From positions 1-64,000 of the forward strand of contig PHBZ01000002.1 of assembly GCA_002840755.1 (NCBI GenBank): a stretch of 64,000 bases of DNA, read 5' to 3'. The translations under genes and the position numbers were made by a program. Of the stretch, positions 35,164 to 44,135 are shown piece by piece; within the stretch, counting starts at the first letter, position 1; each line of letters opens with the position of its first letter. Below the pieces are notes generated by a model. It was not told the origin of the DNA. It saw nothing but the letters and a program-made list of their open reading frames with translations, and did not search any database. This DNA comes from Chloroflexi bacterium HGW-Chloroflexi-10. Its GTDB lineage: Bacteria; Chloroflexota; Anaerolineae; Anaerolineales; Anaerolineaceae.

Positions 35164-37209
35164 TTATGGTTCCAATTTAATACGGTACGATGCATCCTGG
35201 CGGGTAAATCGTGTTGTACCGCTGATTACAACATAGGTAGTCCTGTTTTCCGCTCCATCAACAGGGACTTGAATGGTTTGATCGCTAGAGAGTGATAATT
35301 GAGTTACTGTGGTATCACCGTTCTCTTCAATCAATGTTATCCGATAGGTTTGTGGAATGCTGTTCTGGATGCGAACCCAGCCTTCGGCAATCCATCCACC
35401 CTCATCCATCTCAAAATCGGAAAAGTAGTTAATTTGAGGAATTTCAACATCATCTAATAAAAAGCCTTCACCGTTTACTGCAGCATCGGTAATATACTCA
35501 AATCGAAGCTCAACTTCCTGTCCGGCAAATTGAGAAAGATCAATTGTTTCTTGGATCCATCCGTTTGTGACATCGTTATAACCACAACCAAAACTATTTC
35601 CCGATGGATTTTCCGATGTGCAGGAAGGGGTATCCAGAATTTGCCAGGTTTCACCGTCAGTAGAAGCCGTCAGATACAGGTAATCATAGTCGGTTTCCAG
35701 ATCGTACCAGGTTTGATAACTGATCTCGATGGGTGAGTCTACTCCGGTAAAATCAAAGGTTTGAGTGAGGCGCATATCGGATTCGTCGCCTTTGTTGGAC
35801 CAGAAAGCATAATCACCGGAATATGCGCTGGCTGGTAAAACGCCCACTTCAGTGGTGCCTTGAAATGAGAGGGTAAAATTCTGGCCGCAATCCAGTTCAA
35901 TATAATCGGCGCCATATTGTGAAACACTGCGATCCAACCAGCCGGAATCACAACCAGATACAGTTTCGGTTTGTGAGGCTCTTGGAGCATCATCGTAAAT
36001 GGAATATGCAAATCGGCCATCTTCTACGCCAGGGTCGAGCAGGAAGTTCGCAACCACCCAATCGGCAAAAAAGTCATCTGCAAGGATAGGTTGGCCGGTT
36101 TCCGGGTCAGTGGCCTCCATTTGCTGTAATATTTTATCAATGCTGTCCAGGCCGTTGGCTTCATCAGATACAACTGCTTTGGTTGAATCTTCGCCAAATC
36201 GATCCAGAAAATAGGCCACAAACAGGAATGCTGCTCCGTAATGCGGTGTTGTGGCGTTAGAATCATTGGGCCAATCATTTAATTGCATATCCGGTTCAGT
36301 CATGGCCAGGTAATCAAAACCCGATTCATAATACCCATTCAGGAAGGCTGCCAGTTCCGAAAAACCTTCATTTAACCAGGAAGTCTCATTGCGATCGCGG
36401 TACCAATGGATCATATGTTGAAATTCGTGTGCCAATACACCATAAGTGAATTTTTCATCCAAACTGATATTATCTGCATTTAGCATAAACATTTCGTGCG
36501 CGTTGGAAAACTCATGTGCTTGTGGCGGTACAGAATCGGCTGAGGAGAAATATCCAGCCAGACTTGACCCCAGATTGGTAGCATACAATAGGAAGAGCCG
36601 TGGATTGTCATCAATTCCTGGGTTCCATTCAGAGCCAAAAAATTCCCGGTTTTTGGGGTAAATATCCGTACTGAAGGTTTCTACCAGTCGGGAGAGTTCT
36701 CCTTCATTGTAATCCACGCCATCCTCAATCCAGAAATAAACCTCATCGGTCTTGTATGCCAGTATGGCGTCGATGCGTGAATTTTCATTGGTATCCACAT
36801 TGGTTGCCCAGAATTCTTTTTGATCACCCACTTGGTATTCAGTGTAATCGGGTACAAGTTCTGGAACATCCGGTAAATTACGTAACCGGATGGCCAGCTC
36901 TCGCGGATCATTGTTGGGAACAATAGCGTTTTTTAGCGTTTCCAGGGTTTCGGATGCAGCTTCCAATTGAAGGGGATCCACTGTATTTTCGTAAAGTTCG
37001 CTGGATGGTGTTGGGTCGAAAGAGTCGTATTCAGGTGTTTCAGAAAATGGATCATCCAGGTTGAATGGTATATCCGGAAAATCGTTGGAAGTCGTCGTTT
37101 CACTTTCCTTTATTAATAAAAAGCTTGCCACACCCAAACCCAGGCAGGAACAGCATAAACACACAATAACAATAACAACTATCGCAATCCAAATCCAATT
37201 GGATTTCAT
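35164..37209 (-). CDS. Membrane-anchored zinc metalloprotease (gluzincin-like) with C-terminal beta domains
   Basis: A 681-residue protein with an N-terminal membrane helix containing CLCCSC, an acidic Pro/Asp/Glu linker, and a peptidase domain. The zinc motif HEFQH is near residue 260, and WLNEGFSE about 18 residues later supplies a glutamate third ligand, as in gluzincins. The C-terminal half is beta-rich, with a MAM/jelly-roll-like region (VDSPIEISYQTWYDLE, EVELRFEYITD, FLLDDVEI) like that of immune inhibitor A (M6) proteases. It is likely extracellular. I choose the second start (MKSNWIW), preceded by GGAGG; the TTG four codons earlier includes that site. A single-gene unit. Confidence 0.8.
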   Translation of the reverse strand: MKSNWIWIAIVVIVIVCLCCSCLGLGVASFLLIKESETTTSNDFPDIPFNLDDPFSETPEYDSFDPTPSSELYENTVDPLQLEAASETLETLKNAIVPNNDPRELAIRLRNLPDVPELVPDYTEYQVGDQKEFWATNVDTNENSRIDAILAYKTDEVYFWIEDGVDYNEGELSRLVETFSTDIYPKNREFFGSEWNPGIDDNPRLFLLYATNLGSSLAGYFSSADSVPPQAHEFSNAHEMFMLNADNISLDEKFTYGVLAHEFQHMIHWYRDRNETSWLNEGFSELAAFLNGYYESGFDYLAMTEPDMQLNDWPNDSNATTPHYGAAFLFVAYFLDRFGEDSTKAVVSDEANGLDSIDKILQQMEATDPETGQPILADDFFADWVVANFLLDPGVEDGRFAYSIYDDAPRASQTETVSGCDSGWLDRSVSQYGADYIELDCGQNFTLSFQGTTEVGVLPASAYSGDYAFWSNKGDESDMRLTQTFDFTGVDSPIEISYQTWYDLETDYDYLYLTASTDGETWQILDTPSCTSENPSGNSFGCGYNDVTNGWIQETIDLSQFAGQEVELRFEYITDAAVNGEGFLLDDVEIPQINYFSDFEMDEGGWIAEGWVRIQNSIPQTYRITLIEENGDTTVTQLSLSSDQTIQVPVDGAENRTTYVVISGTTRFTRQDASYRIKLEP

Positions 37210-37329
37210 TTTTACCTCCAAAGCATAAATATTTTCTGATTATACCCTTCACGCTCACAAATTACGGTTTTCCGCATAAGTATAATAAAACCCAATTTGT
37301 GGATGTGGCTAATATAGATTGTTTCTTTT

Positions 37330-38736
37330 CTAAAATGCACCTTTTCGTCGCAGCACTACCCAGACAGTTCTGGCCAGGATCTGTAAATCTAACCAGATTG
37401 AATAGTGTTGGACATAATACAGGTCATCTTCGGTGTGCAGATGCATCGGGCGGTCGCTGCGGCCGTTAACCTGCCACCAACCGGTGATCCCTTGCGGTAC
37501 GGCGAAGCGTTTACGCTGCCAGGGTTGATATTCATCCACAAAATCGGGCATTTCCGGCCTGGGTCCAACCAGGCTCATGCTGCCGTTGAATACGTTGAAG
37601 ATTTGCGGGAGTTCATCCAGGCTGGTTTGCCGTAGGAATTTACCCACCCTGGTGATGCGTGGATCATCAGGTATTTTATGGATGCGATTCCCATTGCTGT
37701 CTTTTTTCTCTACCAGGTGCCGGAGTGCCTCTGCATTGCTAACCATACTGCGGAATTTATACATGGTGAAAATTTTTCCGTTTTCGCCTACCCGTTTTTG
37801 AACATAGATAGCTTTTCCTGGCGAATCAAACCGAATTGCCAGAGCGATCAAACCCATCAATGGAAACAAAAACGGCAATAACAAAGTACAAACCACCAGG
37901 TCAAAGCTGCGTTTTAACATGCGCTGGTATTCATCTAAAGCCGGCGCGCGCAGATCAAGCATGGGAATGCCGGCAAAATCAAACACACCGGCTTTGTGCA
38001 AGGTGAGCGAAAAATAATCCGGAATGACCCAGACGCGTACTGGCAGATCGTGCAATTCGGCGATAATCTGGTTAAGCCGGATATGTGCAGACATGGGTAA
38101 GGCCACCACAACATCATCAATCCGGGTCGAACGCACAATCTCGCGGGCGATATTTAAATCCCCCACCACATCCGCTTCCTTTTGTTTTTTAAGACTATCA
38201 TCCAGGTAGCCCACCACACACAACCCATACATACCTTCTAGGTTGATTTGTTCTCCTATTTTTCGGCCGGCACTCCCTGCGCCTAGAATGAGCACATTGC
38301 GCATTTCAGCCCTGCGCGAATATTTTCGATGAATAGTGGTGCGGAATACGGATCGCCACATTAACATTAAAAGAAAGGTGACAACGGCAAAGATACCAAA
38401 CTGAAAACGGGAGATATCACGGTAGGTCAGGTACAAAATCCCAGCAGAGGCGATGGTGGCCAGCAGCGACCCGGTCGTCAGGCTGGCAAATTCATCAATG
38501 ACGCGAATATTCTTCCGCCCGTCATAGATGTTGAATATCAATAAGGTTAACACCCAGATGAGTGGGAATATTAGGTATAGTTCGAGTGGTAACACTATTA
38601 CAGGAATATCTTGGACAAAATCCAATGGGTTGGCCATTTGGCGTAGAACTATTGAAATGTACAAACCTACGGCAACAAATGCCCCATCCAGAAGAATAGA
38701 GAGAACTGCAAAATCAGAAGAGAATCGACGCAGCAT
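37330..38736 (-). CDS. Undecaprenyl-phosphate sugar phosphotransferase (WbaP/WcaJ type)
   Basis: A 468-residue polyprenyl-phosphate glycosylphosphotransferase. Four N-terminal membrane helices (to about residue 115), a CoA-binding-like nucleotide fold (VLILGAGSAGRKIGEQI), then a re-entrant membrane helix (about 275-300) and the catalytic bacterial-sugar-transferase domain. Key motifs are KRSFDLVVC, YKFRSM, LRQTSLDELPQIFNVFNG, SLVGPRPEMP and GITGWWQVNGRSD. It starts repeat-unit assembly by transferring a sugar-1-phosphate to undecaprenyl phosphate. It is the last gene of the leftward polysaccharide locus, three bases after the WecG/TagA gene. GC content is higher than in the glycosyltransferases upstream. 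Confidence 0.93.
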   Translation of the reverse strand: MLRRFSSDFAVLSILLDGAFVAVGLYISIVLRQMANPLDFVQDIPVIVLPLELYLIFPLIWVLTLLIFNIYDGRKNIRVIDEFASLTTGSLLATIASAGILYLTYRDISRFQFGIFAVVTFLLMLMWRSVFRTTIHRKYSRRAEMRNVLILGAGSAGRKIGEQINLEGMYGLCVVGYLDDSLKKQKEADVVGDLNIAREIVRSTRIDDVVVALPMSAHIRLNQIIAELHDLPVRVWVIPDYFSLTLHKAGVFDFAGIPMLDLRAPALDEYQRMLKRSFDLVVCTLLLPFLFPLMGLIALAIRFDSPGKAIYVQKRVGENGKIFTMYKFRSMVSNAEALRHLVEKKDSNGNRIHKIPDDPRITRVGKFLRQTSLDELPQIFNVFNGSMSLVGPRPEMPDFVDEYQPWQRKRFAVPQGITGWWQVNGRSDRPMHLHTEDDLYYVQHYSIWLDLQILARTVWVVLRRKGAF

Positions 38737-38739
38737 GGT

Positions 38740-39516
38740 TTATTCCGGATACTTTAGCAAACCAAATTTTTGTTTGAGAATTCGCCAAAAAAACAGCGGG
38801 TTACCGATGATATAACGTTTCCATAACCGGCGTGGTTCGATAATCAACCGACCCAACCATTCCAGACCATGATCTGTCATCCATTTGGGGGCACGGCGTA
38901 CATTCCCTGAAACATAATCAAATGCAGCACCGACCGGTAAGGCAACCTTAACATCCAGGCGATCAAAATTTTCCAGCAGCCATTTTTCTTGCATTGGCAT
39001 CCCAAAACCAACCAGAAGAATGTCCGGTTTAGCTAGGTTGATGAGTTCAATCACTGCTTCATTTTCGGGGTTGCCTGGAGTTTTGTTGAAATAACCATGG
39101 TAGGTAAAAGCAATATCTAGACCGGGTAATTTATCTTTCAATATGCTTCCTGTTTTCTCCGCAACACCGGTTTTGCTTCCAATAAGCCCAAGTGTAAAAT
39201 GATTTTCACAGCACATTATTCCCAGTTTATTAATCCAATCTGGAGGTGTATAGCGATAATGAATAGGTTGATTGAGAAGATAGGCGCCTATCAGAACTCC
39301 AAAACCGTCACAAAAAACCAAATCGGATTCATTGAGAAAATTTCTAAACCATGCAATTTTAAATGTTAAGTTTAATGCATGAATATTTGCATTCGAAATG
39401 ATTGTTTTTTCCTTAGTAAGAATATTGTTTTTAATAATATTGATTGTTGCTTCTACTGGTAAATCATTTATTTTTACACCAAAAATTTTTGTTTGTTCAA
39501 GTTCCATAAGCGTCAT
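38740..39516 (-). CDS. WecG/TagA/CpsF-family glycosyltransferase
   Basis: This 258-residue protein matches the GT26 family: KIFGVKINDLPVE at the start, the central SNANIHALNL, ESDLVFCDGFGVLIGAYLL, LGLIGSKTGVAEK, LLVGFGMPMQEKWLLEN and VGAAFDYVSGNVRRAPKWM, WLGRLIIEPRRLW. Members add the second sugar, often N-acetylmannosaminuronate or N-acetylmannosamine, to a lipid-linked first sugar. It precedes the initiating sugar transferase, so the two likely build the primer disaccharide. No clear ribosome site precedes either of the two candidate ATG codons (residues 1 and 4). Confidence 0.92.
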   Translation of the reverse strand: MTLMELEQTKIFGVKINDLPVEATINIIKNNILTKEKTIISNANIHALNLTFKIAWFRNFLNESDLVFCDGFGVLIGAYLLNQPIHYRYTPPDWINKLGIMCCENHFTLGLIGSKTGVAEKTGSILKDKLPGLDIAFTYHGYFNKTPGNPENEAVIELINLAKPDILLVGFGMPMQEKWLLENFDRLDVKVALPVGAAFDYVSGNVRRAPKWMTDHGLEWLGRLIIEPRRLWKRYIIGNPLFFWRILKQKFGLLKYPE

Positions 39517-39559
39517 TTGAGTTTCTAATTGAATATATATAGTAGCAAGGTTTCATAAA

Positions 39560-39874
39560 TCCATTGGGAATAAGAATCTTCTCTAGATTTTCATCCTGCA
39601 TGCCCATTTATTCCTAAAATCCAGGTTATTGTTTAACATTGTTCCCAAATTATTCTTCTTGACTGTGTGCTCAGAATTCGCTGATTCCATCTTTGGTTAT
39701 TTCTGAATTCACCTCTGCAGACGATGCTGCACTTGGAATTCCCTGGGCTATAAACTGTAATAACTTGAACCCTTATTTTTCGTGACTATATTCATCGTTG
39801 GGTAATGGCGAGACCCCAATATCAAATGGGATAATGGATGAAATCTCATTCTCTAATTTCTTGGGAATAAAAAC
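39560..39874 (-). pseudogene. Decayed C-terminal fragment of a GT4-type glycosyltransferase
   Basis: The 390 bases between two glycosyltransferase genes read, on the minus strand in one frame, as a broken family-4 transferase. FDIGVSPLPNDEYSHEK is followed by a stop (39773-39775), then GFKLLQFIAQGIPSAASS and AEVNSEITKDGISEF, then a stop (39671-39673). A final part, AHSQEE...MGMQDENLEK, holds more stops. This matches the C-terminal donor-binding consensus fDIGixPLpd..s.GK.GfKllQymAxGlPvvaS..gvN.Ei..dG.nGF and the closing MGxxgrxxxE. No N-terminal half is left. It documents past rearrangement or loss within the locus. Confidence 0.75.
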
Positions 39875-39906
39875 TTATACAAAAAAATTTTGGAGCCGGA
39901 CTCACA

Positions 39907-41112
39907 TTAAAAATATATTGCCTGGTAATTTCTGATAAGTTCATCTATTGTATATTTTTGTGCTGAGGTATAACAATTTTTAGAAAAGTTTTTTAAATTA
40001 TTTTTTTGAGAATATATATATTTAAGTTTATAAATTAAATCGGTAATATCTCCCGGAGTAAATAGAAAACCATTCCAGTCTTCTTTCACCAGTTCTGGTA
40101 TAGCGCCTATATTGGCAGCCAGAACTGGTTTTCCAAAAGAAAATGCTTCTGCAATTACTATACCAAAACTTTCTGGCACTAAAGATGGCATGACAAGAAT
40201 ATCACAATTAGCTATCATTTGATTTTTTTCTTCATTGTATAAGGGACCATGGAAAACAAATTCAGCTGTAGAATATGTATTTAGTAATTCTGTTTCCAAT
40301 GGACCCCAACCAATTATATCTAATTGAAATGGCTTATTTTCGTATTTGAATTGTCTTACTGCGTCACATAACAATAAAATCCCTTTTTCTTTGACTAATC
40401 TCCCAATAAACAATAGCTTGAGATTCTGATTATTGTTATTTATTTGCCAGAAATTACTCTTGAGTTCTTTTTCAGTAAAACCGTGAGAGTTAGGAATTAC
40501 TCTATTGGATGCATTGGGAAAAAATCCTGTTTCGACGTGTTTAGAAAGAAGGAATTGACTGGGAGATGTAAAACTATTTACCAATTTAGATGAATGGGCT
40601 CTAATATTTTGATAAATATTAATAGGAAAATTTCTTTGTGAAGCCATTTTTCCAATCTTACCTTCAAGCAACCCTTGTGGGCTTATTAATTCAAAATCGT
40701 GAGAAGTATGTATGATTTTTATTCCCTTAAAATAAGAGGATGCATTCCAAATAGAAGGGGAAAGTCCTCTTAATTTGTGGGAATGAATAATATCGGGAGA
40801 TTCTGCTTTTATAATTTTTCTTACAAAGTTATAAACAAAGGGATTCCAGATATCTATTAATTGCCAGATTATTTTTTTTATAATCGGTTGTTTTTCTTTT
40901 TCATAGATCCAATACATATTGACCGGAAAAAACTCAATCAGTTTTTTTTCTCCAATTATTCTAGAAGTTGATTCGCCTTTATTTTTGCTAGAAACAATGA
41001 TTACTTTATGACCCTTTCCTGAGAAAGAATCGGCTAACAAATTAACGACGTTAGAAGCACCTCCACCTAACTTTGGATCAAACAAAAATGTAAAATATAA
41101 AATCTTGGTCAT
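39907..41112 (-). CDS. GT4-family glycosyltransferase
   Basis: A 401-residue retaining transferase with two Rossmann-like halves. The N-terminus has YFTFLFDPKLGGGASNVVN, the acceptor-side loop. The donor half has LLFIGRLVKEKGI, followed by ILVMPSLVPESFGIVIAEAFSFGKPVLAANIGAIPELV, where the glutamate pair E-x7-E binds the nucleotide sugar. Ends at 39907 beside the decayed glycosyltransferase and begins one base after the upstream GT2 gene. Sugar specificity is not predictable. AT-rich. Confidence 0.9.
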   Translation of the reverse strand: MTKILYFTFLFDPKLGGGASNVVNLLADSFSGKGHKVIIVSSKNKGESTSRIIGEKKLIEFFPVNMYWIYEKEKQPIIKKIIWQLIDIWNPFVYNFVRKIIKAESPDIIHSHKLRGLSPSIWNASSYFKGIKIIHTSHDFELISPQGLLEGKIGKMASQRNFPINIYQNIRAHSSKLVNSFTSPSQFLLSKHVETGFFPNASNRVIPNSHGFTEKELKSNFWQINNNNQNLKLLFIGRLVKEKGILLLCDAVRQFKYENKPFQLDIIGWGPLETELLNTYSTAEFVFHGPLYNEEKNQMIANCDILVMPSLVPESFGIVIAEAFSFGKPVLAANIGAIPELVKEDWNGFLFTPGDITDLIYKLKYIYSQKNNLKNFSKNCYTSAQKYTIDELIRNYQAIYF

Positions 41113-41113
41113 A

Positions 41114-42061
41114 TTATTTTTTGTATTTTAGAAGCATATCACGCAATCGGAGTGCAAAATCCCAGCCCCCCAATAAGAACAAGATTTGTCTGAATATATT
41201 CCGATTTATATAGGATAGCCATTGAATGATGGTTTTTTTTTTGTTTTTTTCTATATCAATGCCAAAGTCTTTTAATGGATTTTTTTTATCCAAATATATT
41301 AGATCATTAATATTATAACCAAGCATTGCATTTTTAAATCCCCATTTAATCTTCTCCGGATTCCCGTATCTCTGATGGATTATATTTTGTTCTACAATTA
41401 ATGTGGTATTTGTTTTTTTTGTACTTAATCCGGATTTATTATTTAAGAAATATCCCAGAATTCCTTCGGTTCTCTTTAATTTTCCACCCATTTTGATTAA
41501 ACGTAAAACAAAGTCAAAATCGGCTACAATTGTTAGCTGCTCATCAAAATAACCGAATTTTTCAAATATATTGGATCTAAAAAAAAGAAATGCCCCGCCG
41601 CAAGCAAATCTTTTTTGAAATAACTTCTTATTAAATTCTGGTGTTATCCATAGAATGCCTAGGTTTGTGTTTATATCTTGTATTTCTAAAAAGTCTCCAT
41701 AAGTAACGCAAATATCTGGGTAATCTTTCATTACTTGCAATTGATTTAATAATGAATCCCGTGTTCTTTGATCATCCACATTCCATAAACTTACAAAATC
41801 TCCTTTTGCAATTCTAATTCCTCGATTCCATGAAGCTGCTAAAGATTCTTTTGGATTAACAACAATGTGGGTAATTTTTATTTGTATATCATTGATATAT
41901 CCATTTATTTTTTCAATCTCGAGTAATGTTGGTTCATTAAGAAGGAGAATTAACTCACATTGATCAATGATGTTTTGTTGTCTTAAGTTGTTAAAAAAAA
42001 CATCTAAATACGGATATGAATCATAAAGTGAGGTTATTATGCTGATGGTAGGTTTCATCAT
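41114..42061 (-). CDS. GT2-family glycosyltransferase
   Basis: This 315-residue enzyme has the GT-A fold: ISIITSLYDSYPYLDVFFNN at the start, SLAASWNRGIRIAKGDFVSLWNVDDQR with the WNVDD variant of the DXD motif, and the later GYFDEQLTIVADFDFVLRL that contains the acceptor-site aspartates. The protein starts within the stop region of the neighbouring upstream gene (four-base overlap), so they are probably translated together. It probably adds one sugar of the repeat. AT-rich, with many A/T runs. Confidence 0.88.
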   Translation of the reverse strand: MMKPTISIITSLYDSYPYLDVFFNNLRQQNIIDQCELILLLNEPTLLEIEKINGYINDIQIKITHIVVNPKESLAASWNRGIRIAKGDFVSLWNVDDQRTRDSLLNQLQVMKDYPDICVTYGDFLEIQDINTNLGILWITPEFNKKLFQKRFACGGAFLFFRSNIFEKFGYFDEQLTIVADFDFVLRLIKMGGKLKRTEGILGYFLNNKSGLSTKKTNTTLIVEQNIIHQRYGNPEKIKWGFKNAMLGYNINDLIYLDKKNPLKDFGIDIEKNKKKTIIQWLSYINRNIFRQILFLLGGWDFALRLRDMLLKYKK

Positions 42062-43275
42062 TTGAAACTTGAGAATATTTCAATTTGTTTTTCTTGTTGA
42101 GTTTCTTCCCATTGATGATACAACTTAGCTTGTGATTTTAATTCTAAAGAATTATTTAAAATTCTGGACAATTTTTCTTCCCAGTCATTCCAGGAATTCT
42201 CTGCAAAAATAACTCCAGGTGGAATATCGATGGCTTCTGTAGGATGTTTTGATGAAACGATCGGAATACCGGCACATGCGAATTCGCTGATTCGAGTAAT
42301 AGCTCCAAAACCTTGATGATGTGGAATGATAATACCCGTACAATTAGTCAACAAGTTTAAAAATTCCTTTTGTTCAATCCATCCAAGACATTTTATTTTT
42401 TCTGGCAAATCAGGAAACATTTTGTGAATATTCTCTGTGCCACTCCCAGCGATATAAATGTTTTTCAGACCTTTCAGCATTTCAATCCTAGGAATCAAAT
42501 TTTCCAAAAACCAACGAATCCCTTCCCTTGTTGGTTGGTGATTAAAACTCCCCATGAGTAGGAAAATACCATTTTGAATTACCTGAGAACTGCGCATAGT
42601 TTTCACATTTTCCATTTCATTTTTGATTTCTCCGACAGGAAAATATGGGTAGTAAAAAGTCTTTAAACCAACTCCTTGGCAGATATTTGATTCGATTTTC
42701 GATATCATGAAACAGGAATTGCACTTACTAAGAAAAGATATTTCAACTTCAAATTGAATGTTTGGTGGTGTTTTTATGGAATACAAAGGTTGAGAAAAAT
42801 TAAATGTATCTAGAGATTCCAGATTATGAGGTGTAGCAATTGAAAAAACATGGTTCCTTTTACAGATATTTAAGAAACATTCATAATATGGATGATCAAT
42901 TATACAAATTTTCTTGTTTGATTTTTTTGAAGCCCATTTCTTGAACTCGCAAATTTCTTTAAAAAATTTTATTTTCCAACCCAAATTATCAATTAATTTT
43001 TGGTATTTTGTTAAATAGTGAATATTACCCAAAAACACAATCGAGAAAATGATATTGCTAAATCTTGAGAGTATTCTAAACAAAAAATTAATAAGCTTTC
43101 GTAAAAACACACTTTTTTTATTAGTTAATTCATGAGAAAAAAGCGGAATATACAAAACTTCGAGATGGTATTCATCAATTTTAGAAAAATCTTGGAAAAT
43201 TTGATAGGATCGGTGGTTTCCACCATGTCCAATTGGTGATGGTTTGAAATGAGTAATAAAGATGATTTTATTCAT
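42058..43275 (-). CDS. Glycosyltransferase (GT4-like, divergent)
   Basis: A 405-residue GT-B fold protein. N-terminus IIFITHFKPSPIGHGGNHRSYQIFQDF resembles the acceptor half of family 4. The donor half contains GIFLLMGSFNHQPTREGIRWFLENLIP, the KNIYIAGSGTENI strand, KIKCLGWIEQKEF and GFGAITRISEFACAGIPIVSSKHPTEAI. The E-x7-E pattern is less clear than in its neighbours. It overlaps the upstream GT2 gene by eight bases and the downstream GT2 by four. Confidence 0.8.
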   Translation of the reverse strand: MNKIIFITHFKPSPIGHGGNHRSYQIFQDFSKIDEYHLEVLYIPLFSHELTNKKSVFLRKLINFLFRILSRFSNIIFSIVFLGNIHYLTKYQKLIDNLGWKIKFFKEICEFKKWASKKSNKKICIIDHPYYECFLNICKRNHVFSIATPHNLESLDTFNFSQPLYSIKTPPNIQFEVEISFLSKCNSCFMISKIESNICQGVGLKTFYYPYFPVGEIKNEMENVKTMRSSQVIQNGIFLLMGSFNHQPTREGIRWFLENLIPRIEMLKGLKNIYIAGSGTENIHKMFPDLPEKIKCLGWIEQKEFLNLLTNCTGIIIPHHQGFGAITRISEFACAGIPIVSSKHPTEAIDIPPGVIFAENSWNDWEEKLSRILNNSLELKSQAKLYHQWEETQQEKQIEIFSSFK

Positions 43276-44050
43276 TGATTAATAAAATTGACTTAATCTT
43301 TTCTTTAATTAAATAAAGATACCATGAACTCCAAATCGGGAAATTGGAAATATTTGTTGGAGGTACATATTTTTTTATAATTTTAATACATTCATTGTAA
43401 AATAGTGGCTTTGATACTTCCCAATTGCTTGTTTTTGATTTTTTATGAATTCTGTAATATGCTAAAAGTTCAGGAATATATCCAATATTTGCCGAATTGG
43501 ATAAACGGAGATAGTATTCAAAATCCATGGCATACGTTAAACCTTCGTCAAGATAACCATATTTTTCAAATAGTACTCTTCGAAAAAATACAGTTGGTTG
43601 GGGAATTGGCCAACCTTTCCAAAATTTGTACTTTGCTTTTCCTTTGGGAAGTTGAAATGTTGGGTAACATCCCAGTATATTATCATTTTCATCAATGAAA
43701 TTTGCTTTTCCATAAACAAAATCAATCTCTGGGTGGAGAATAAAATTTCGGACAATTTTTTCTAATGTATCTGGTAAAAAAAGATCATCAGAATTAATCC
43801 ATCCAATTATTTCTCCTGTTGCTAACCGCAAGCCTTTGTTTATAGCTTGTGCTTGACCACAATCTGATTCAATTATCACATTTGAAAAATAGGTAGAATA
43901 TTTAGAAATGATTTCGTTTGTACCGTCATATGAGCAACCATCAACTAAAATGTATTCAATATCTGAGTAAGATTGCTTGATCACTGAGACTATTGTTCTC
44001 TCAATAAAGTTTTTTTGATTATAAGAAGGCGTAATAATTGAGATTTTCAT
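43268..44050 (-). CDS. GT2-family glycosyltransferase
   Basis: A 260-residue GT-A enzyme. The start is MKISIITPSYNQKNFIERTI, followed by IEYILVDGCSYDGTNEII, AINKGLRLATGEIIGWINSDDLFLP with the DXD-type NSDD, and WPIPQPTVFFRRVLFEKYGYLDEGLTYAMDFEYYLRL. This is typical for bacterial polysaccharide transferases. It overlaps the following gene by eight bases. An 85-base gap separates it from the upstream GT4; I see nothing specific in it. Confidence 0.92.
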   Translation of the reverse strand: MKISIITPSYNQKNFIERTIVSVIKQSYSDIEYILVDGCSYDGTNEIISKYSTYFSNVIIESDCGQAQAINKGLRLATGEIIGWINSDDLFLPDTLEKIVRNFILHPEIDFVYGKANFIDENDNILGCYPTFQLPKGKAKYKFWKGWPIPQPTVFFRRVLFEKYGYLDEGLTYAMDFEYYLRLSNSANIGYIPELLAYYRIHKKSKTSNWEVSKPLFYNECIKIIKKYVPPTNISNFPIWSSWYLYLIKEKIKSILLINE

Positions 44051-44135
44051 TCTAATTTTATTAAAGGACTTTAATGTTAGGCGATTTATTGATAAAAATT
44101 ATTGACAGTCAAGCAGTCCAGGTATAAAGTCTTAT

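Noticed and set aside
39517..39906. Non-coding control region between glycosyltransferase genes
   Set aside because: The translated fragment with the GT4 consensus explains it better, so I recorded it as a pseudogene.
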